Assembly: GCF_040687965.1 (NCBI RefSeq) | Contig: NZ_CP156084.1 | Span: 758,501-822,500 of the forward strand | Origin: Methylocystis echinoides | GTDB taxonomy: Bacteria > Pseudomonadota > Alphaproteobacteria > Rhizobiales > Beijerinckiaceae | Length of the DNA: 64,000 bases | Direction of reading: 5' to 3' | In this document: piece after piece, positions 61,333-64,000 of the stretch | Numbering within the stretch: the first letter of the stretch is position 1 | Layout: each line of letters opens with the position of its first letter | Notes under the pieces: model-generated | The model's database searches: none | Seen by the model: the letters and a program-made list of their open reading frames with translations, nothing else | What the model was told of the DNA's origin: nothing | Position numbers and translations under genes: made by a program

Positions 61333-61718
61333 GTCTTGCACGGACGATGCTTGTCGTTCTTCTCGCCGCCGCCGCTTTGGCGCGCGCAGAGGCGCAGGAA
61401 AGTTTCCCGGTCGCGCGCGTCACGATCTATCCCGGCGACGCGATCACTGAAACAATGCTCGACGAGCGCGTTGGCGTCGTCGCCCAGGAGGCGCAGGCGC
61501 TCTACATGCGGTCGCGCGCGGCGTTGCTCGGCAAGGTTGCCCGCCGCACTCTATTGCCGGGCCAGCCTATTCCGCTGATCGCCGTCGACGCCCCACGCAT
61601 CGTCGCAGTGGGCGCGCAGGTAAAGATCGTGTTTGCCGAGGCCGGACTGCACATCGTAACCTATGGGATCGCGCAACAGCCGGGCGGAGTAGGCGACGTC
61701 ATTCGCGTCCGCAATTAG
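61329..61718 (+). CDS. flgA: Flagellar P-ring assembly protein FlgA, interrupted by in-frame TAG
   Basis: Periplasmic chaperone for P-ring assembly. The signal peptide covers about residues 1-22, followed by the SAF/ChapFlgA-type core ('[20 protein letters not shown]', '[15 protein letters not shown]', '[32 protein letters not shown]'). The frame stops at TAG 61716-61718 after 129 aa. It then continues in phase with DSGLSISGRVQSDGSVRV-GEG and a TAA at 61782-61784, directly before the flgI ATG. Those 21 residues match the normal FlgA C-terminus, in which the TAG position is usually Leu. So this appears to be a nonsense mutation or base error in a 151-aa gene. Confidence 0.85.
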   Translation: MSLARTMLVVLLAAAALARAEAQESFPVARVTIYPGDAITETMLDERVGVVAQEAQALYMRSRAALLGKVARRTLLPGQPIPLIAVDAPRIVAVGAQVKIVFAEAGLHIVTYGIAQQPGGVGDVIRVRN

Positions 61719-61784
61719 GACAGCGGCCTTTCCATCTCCGGCCGCGTGCAAAGCGACGGCTCGGTCCGCGTCGGCGAAGGCTAA

Positions 61785-62888
61785 ATGCGCCGGTTCATCC
61801 TCCTCGCGGCCGTCCTGCTCCTCGCGCCCGCCGCCGCGGCGGATGTGCGCATCAAAGACGTCACGTCTCCGGTCGGGCCGCGCGACTATCAGCTCATCGG
61901 CTACGGTCTCGTGATCGGCCTGCAGGGCACCGGCGACACGATGCGCAATGCGCCTTTTACGGAGCAGTCGGCCTCGGCGCTGCTTGATCGCATGGGCGTC
62001 AATGTACGCCCCAACAACACCATGCGCACGCGCAACGTCGCCGCCGTCATGGTCACGGCGTCGCTGCCGCCTTACGCGGGCTGGGGCACGACGATTGACG
62101 TCACCGTCTCCTCCATGGGCGACGCGACATCCTTGATGGGCGGCACGCTGGTGCTCACGTCGTTGACGGGGCTTGACGGCGCCGTCTACGCCATCGCGCA
62201 GGGCCCTATCGCCGTCTCGGGCTTCGCCGCGCAGGGCCAGAATGAGACCCTCACCCATGGCGTCGCCACGGTCGGACGCATCCCGAATGGCGCGACGATC
62301 GAACGCGAGCCGCCGCGTCCCGCCGCCGGGATCGACGGCCCGCTTATTCTGCAACTTCGCAATCCGGACTATGCGACTGCGGTGCGCGTCGCTGACGCCG
62401 TCAACGGTTTCACTCGCCAGCGCTACAAATCTGCGTTGGCGCGGGAGCGCGACGACCGCAGCGTGGCGCTGACCCTTCCCAGAGGCGCGCAGGCGACCCG
62501 CTTTCTCGCCGAGATCGGCGATTTGCGCGTCGCCGTGGAAACGCCCGCGCGCGTCGTCATCGATGAACGCACCGGCACCGTCGTCATCGGCGCCGATGTG
62601 CAGATTTCACCCGTCGCGGTTACCCAGGGCGGCCTCACTGTGCGCATCAGCGAAACGCCCGAAGTCTCGCAACCTGCGCCGTTCTCGAACGGTCGCACAA
62701 CGGTGACCAACCAGACCACGATTTCAGCCGCCGAACCCGCCGGGCAGGTCGCCATGCTCGCGGGGCCCTCCCTCAAACAGCTGGTGAAAGGGCTGAATGA
62801 GATCGGGCTCAAACCCACGGGCATCATCTCGATCCTGCAGGCGATCAAGAGCGCCGGCACCCTGCAGGCCGATCTCCTCATTCAATAA
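61785..62888 (+). CDS. flgI: Flagellar P-ring protein FlgI
   Basis: Periplasmic P-ring structural protein, 367 aa. The signal peptide covers about residues 1-18 (ILLAAVLLLAPAAAA). The start of the mature protein, 'DVRIKDVTSPVGPRDYQLIGYGLVIGLQGTGDT', and the later 'FTEQSASALLDRMGVNV' are hallmarks. The C-terminus 'LAGPSLKQLVKGLNEIGLKPTGIISILQAIKSAGTLQADLLIQ' is complete. The ATG follows the second flgA stop with no gap. No flgH or other flagellar gene follows in the window. Confidence 0.96.
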   Translation: MRRFILLAAVLLLAPAAAADVRIKDVTSPVGPRDYQLIGYGLVIGLQGTGDTMRNAPFTEQSASALLDRMGVNVRPNNTMRTRNVAAVMVTASLPPYAGWGTTIDVTVSSMGDATSLMGGTLVLTSLTGLDGAVYAIAQGPIAVSGFAAQGQNETLTHGVATVGRIPNGATIEREPPRPAAGIDGPLILQLRNPDYATAVRVADAVNGFTRQRYKSALARERDDRSVALTLPRGAQATRFLAEIGDLRVAVETPARVVIDERTGTVVIGADVQISPVAVTQGGLTVRISETPEVSQPAPFSNGRTTVTNQTTISAAEPAGQVAMLAGPSLKQLVKGLNEIGLKPTGIISILQAIKSAGTLQADLLIQ

Positions 62889-63105
62889 CGCAATAACGGC
62901 CAAAAAAGCCCCCTGATCAGTGAAACGCCGGCGATTTCAGACATTTGTCGTCAAGCGTCGCAATGCGGCGGCGCTTTGCGTCTCCGCTTAATTCCCTTCT
63001 GACGCCATCTGCTGGGACGCGGGCGCACGGACGCGCTCGTCTCTCGCCGCGTTTTGAGCTATGTCGGACAGGCGAGGTTTGCGTAGATTGCGAGAGGCTG
63101 GCCGT

Positions 63106-64000
63106 ATGAAGCTTGACAATTCGACTCCGGCGAGAGTGGGATTTATCATTTCGGCCTACAAGCGCCCCGAGCTCACAGAACGTTTGGTGCACGCTCTCGA
63201 GGGCAGGCCGTGCAGCATTCACGTCGACAAGAAATCATCCATTCGTCCCGACCTCGAGCGGGCGCTCGGCGGGCTTTCAAATGTAACTTTCCTCAAACAG
63301 CATCAGGTTTCGTGGGGCGACTTCGGTCATGTCGCCGCGAGCCTCGAAGGCATGCGCTGGTTCCAGACCACTGATCTCGATTACGCCATCCTGCTAACCG
63401 GCCAATGTTATCCGCTCCTCCCCATGCGCCACGTCGAAGAAGCGCTCGGTCGGCTGGGCGGAAAATCTCTCATCCAACATGAGCCGTTCGATATCCCGGA
63501 GAATTTCATTCTGCGCGATTACGGCCTTCAGCTGCGTTATCAGCTGACGAGGCTGAAGCGTCTGCTCGGCCTCGGCTCCGGAGACGAACAGGTCCAAACG
63601 TCCCCCAATGATCAGCCTCGCGTCAAGCCGACGACGAAACCCTCCTATTGGGGCTACGAGGGCTGGCGACGAATTAAGAAGTATAAGTATTTTGTCTCAG
63701 GCCAGGCGAAGACAGCGCCATTCATCGTCCGGAGCCTCCCGTTGAATCTCCATCCCTATGGCGGCTCGTCTTATTGGTGCCTGTCGAGGGAATGCGTCGA
63801 TTACGTTTTGCGATTCATCGACGAAAATCCCAGCGTCGTCCGCTTCTTCGAGAACAGCTACATTCCTTGCGAAACTTTCTTCCAAACTATTCTCGGTAAT
63901 TCGGACCTTCGCTCGACGCTGATCGATGAGGAAGTCCATTATGTGGAGTGGAGCCATCCAAACGATGGGACCCCCAAGACACTGACAGACCCTGCAAGCG
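63106..64000 (+). CDS. GT14-like (core-2/I-branching type) glycosyltransferase, 3' cut by window end
   Basis: The frame is open from ATG 63106 to the last base, giving at least 298 residues. The N-terminus 'RVGFIISAYKRPELTERLVHAL' and 'CSIHVDKKSS' is the nucleotide-sugar domain start. 'DYAILLTGQCYPLL' is the DxD-less GT14 core, and 'PYGGSSYWCLSRECVDYVLRF' and 'FFENSYIPCETFFQTIL' are strong matches to bacterial beta-1,6-N-acetylglucosaminyltransferase-like proteins. It probably modifies a surface glycan. An in-frame ATG at 63061 would add 15 Arg-rich residues. The codon use is less GC-biased than in the flagellar genes. Confidence 0.8.
   Translation, partial: MKLDNSTPARVGFIISAYKRPELTERLVHALEGRPCSIHVDKKSSIRPDLERALGGLSNVTFLKQHQVSWGDFGHVAASLEGMRWFQTTDLDYAILLTGQCYPLLPMRHVEEALGRLGGKSLIQHEPFDIPENFILRDYGLQLRYQLTRLKRLLGLGSGDEQVQTSPNDQPRVKPTTKPSYWGYEGWRRIKKYKYFVSGQAKTAPFIVRSLPLNLHPYGGSSYWCLSRECVDYVLRFIDENPSVVRFFENSYIPCETFFQTILGNSDLRSTLIDEEVHYVEWSHPNDGTPKTLTDPAS

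Overview
The window reads as chromosomal DNA from a high-GC alphaproteobacterium of the Hyphomicrobiales. The evidence is the RpoH-type sigma factor, the PhaR/PhaA/PhaB polyhydroxybutyrate genes, the flgB-flgC-fliE-flgG-flgA-flgI order, DUF6456 next to a DnaA-domain-IV-like HTH protein, and several dispersed hairpin repeats of a kind common in this order. The overall look is closest to a Methylocystis/Methylosinus-like or Beijerinckiaceae relative. That placement is inference, since no methane or methanol oxidation gene is present. I found no rRNA, tRNA or CRISPR array.

Layout. 1-2895: end of a GT4 glycosyltransferase, then a NitT/TauT-type ABC importer. 2886-6668 (minus): a small unknown protein, an SDR, rpoH and a HerA-like ATPase. 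7154-10165: a SCO copper chaperone, a YgjP-type metalloprotease, a DUF3280/DUF2380-like protein and a Pta-like acyltransferase. 10396-25131: a translation/transcription block, pheS-pheT, rplJ-rplL-rpoB-rpoC and yidD. Hairpin repeats sit before pheS, between pheS and pheT, and between rpoB and rpoC. 25171-29809: small regulators including a frameshifted DUF6456 gene, then sufE, lemA and cysE. 29817-39170: a crotonase, an acyltransferase plus SGNH hydrolase pair, a pseudouridine synthase, a TldD/PmbA pair and a second ABC importer. 39174-45762: an L,D-transpeptidase, a bacterial serpin divergent from a di-heme cytochrome c peroxidase-like protein, ychF, and an AT-rich HEPN gene that looks imported and 5'-truncated. 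45829-48743: phaR divergent from phaA-phaB, closed by a strong terminator. 48838-59327: a DUF2235 hydrolase, membrane and secreted proteins, MarR with an Fe-S protein, an EF-G-like GTPase, rph-rdgB, an aldehyde dehydrogenase with DUF779, and an ogt-type methyltransferase. 59404-62888: flagellar rod and P-ring genes, in which flgA carries an in-frame TAG. 63106-64000: start of a GT14-like glycosyltransferase, cut by the window end.

The clearest functional units are the two ABC importers, the beta-operon half rplJL-rpoBC, the PHB genes with their repressor, and the flagellar rod/P-ring operon. I do not see a complete new multi-gene system. The most unusual items are three apparent gene lesions (flgA amber, DUF6456 -1 frameshift, HEPN 5' truncation), the serpin/cytochrome pair with a CX3CH haem motif, and repeats inserted inside essential operons and apparently into the coding sequence of an ABC ATPase.
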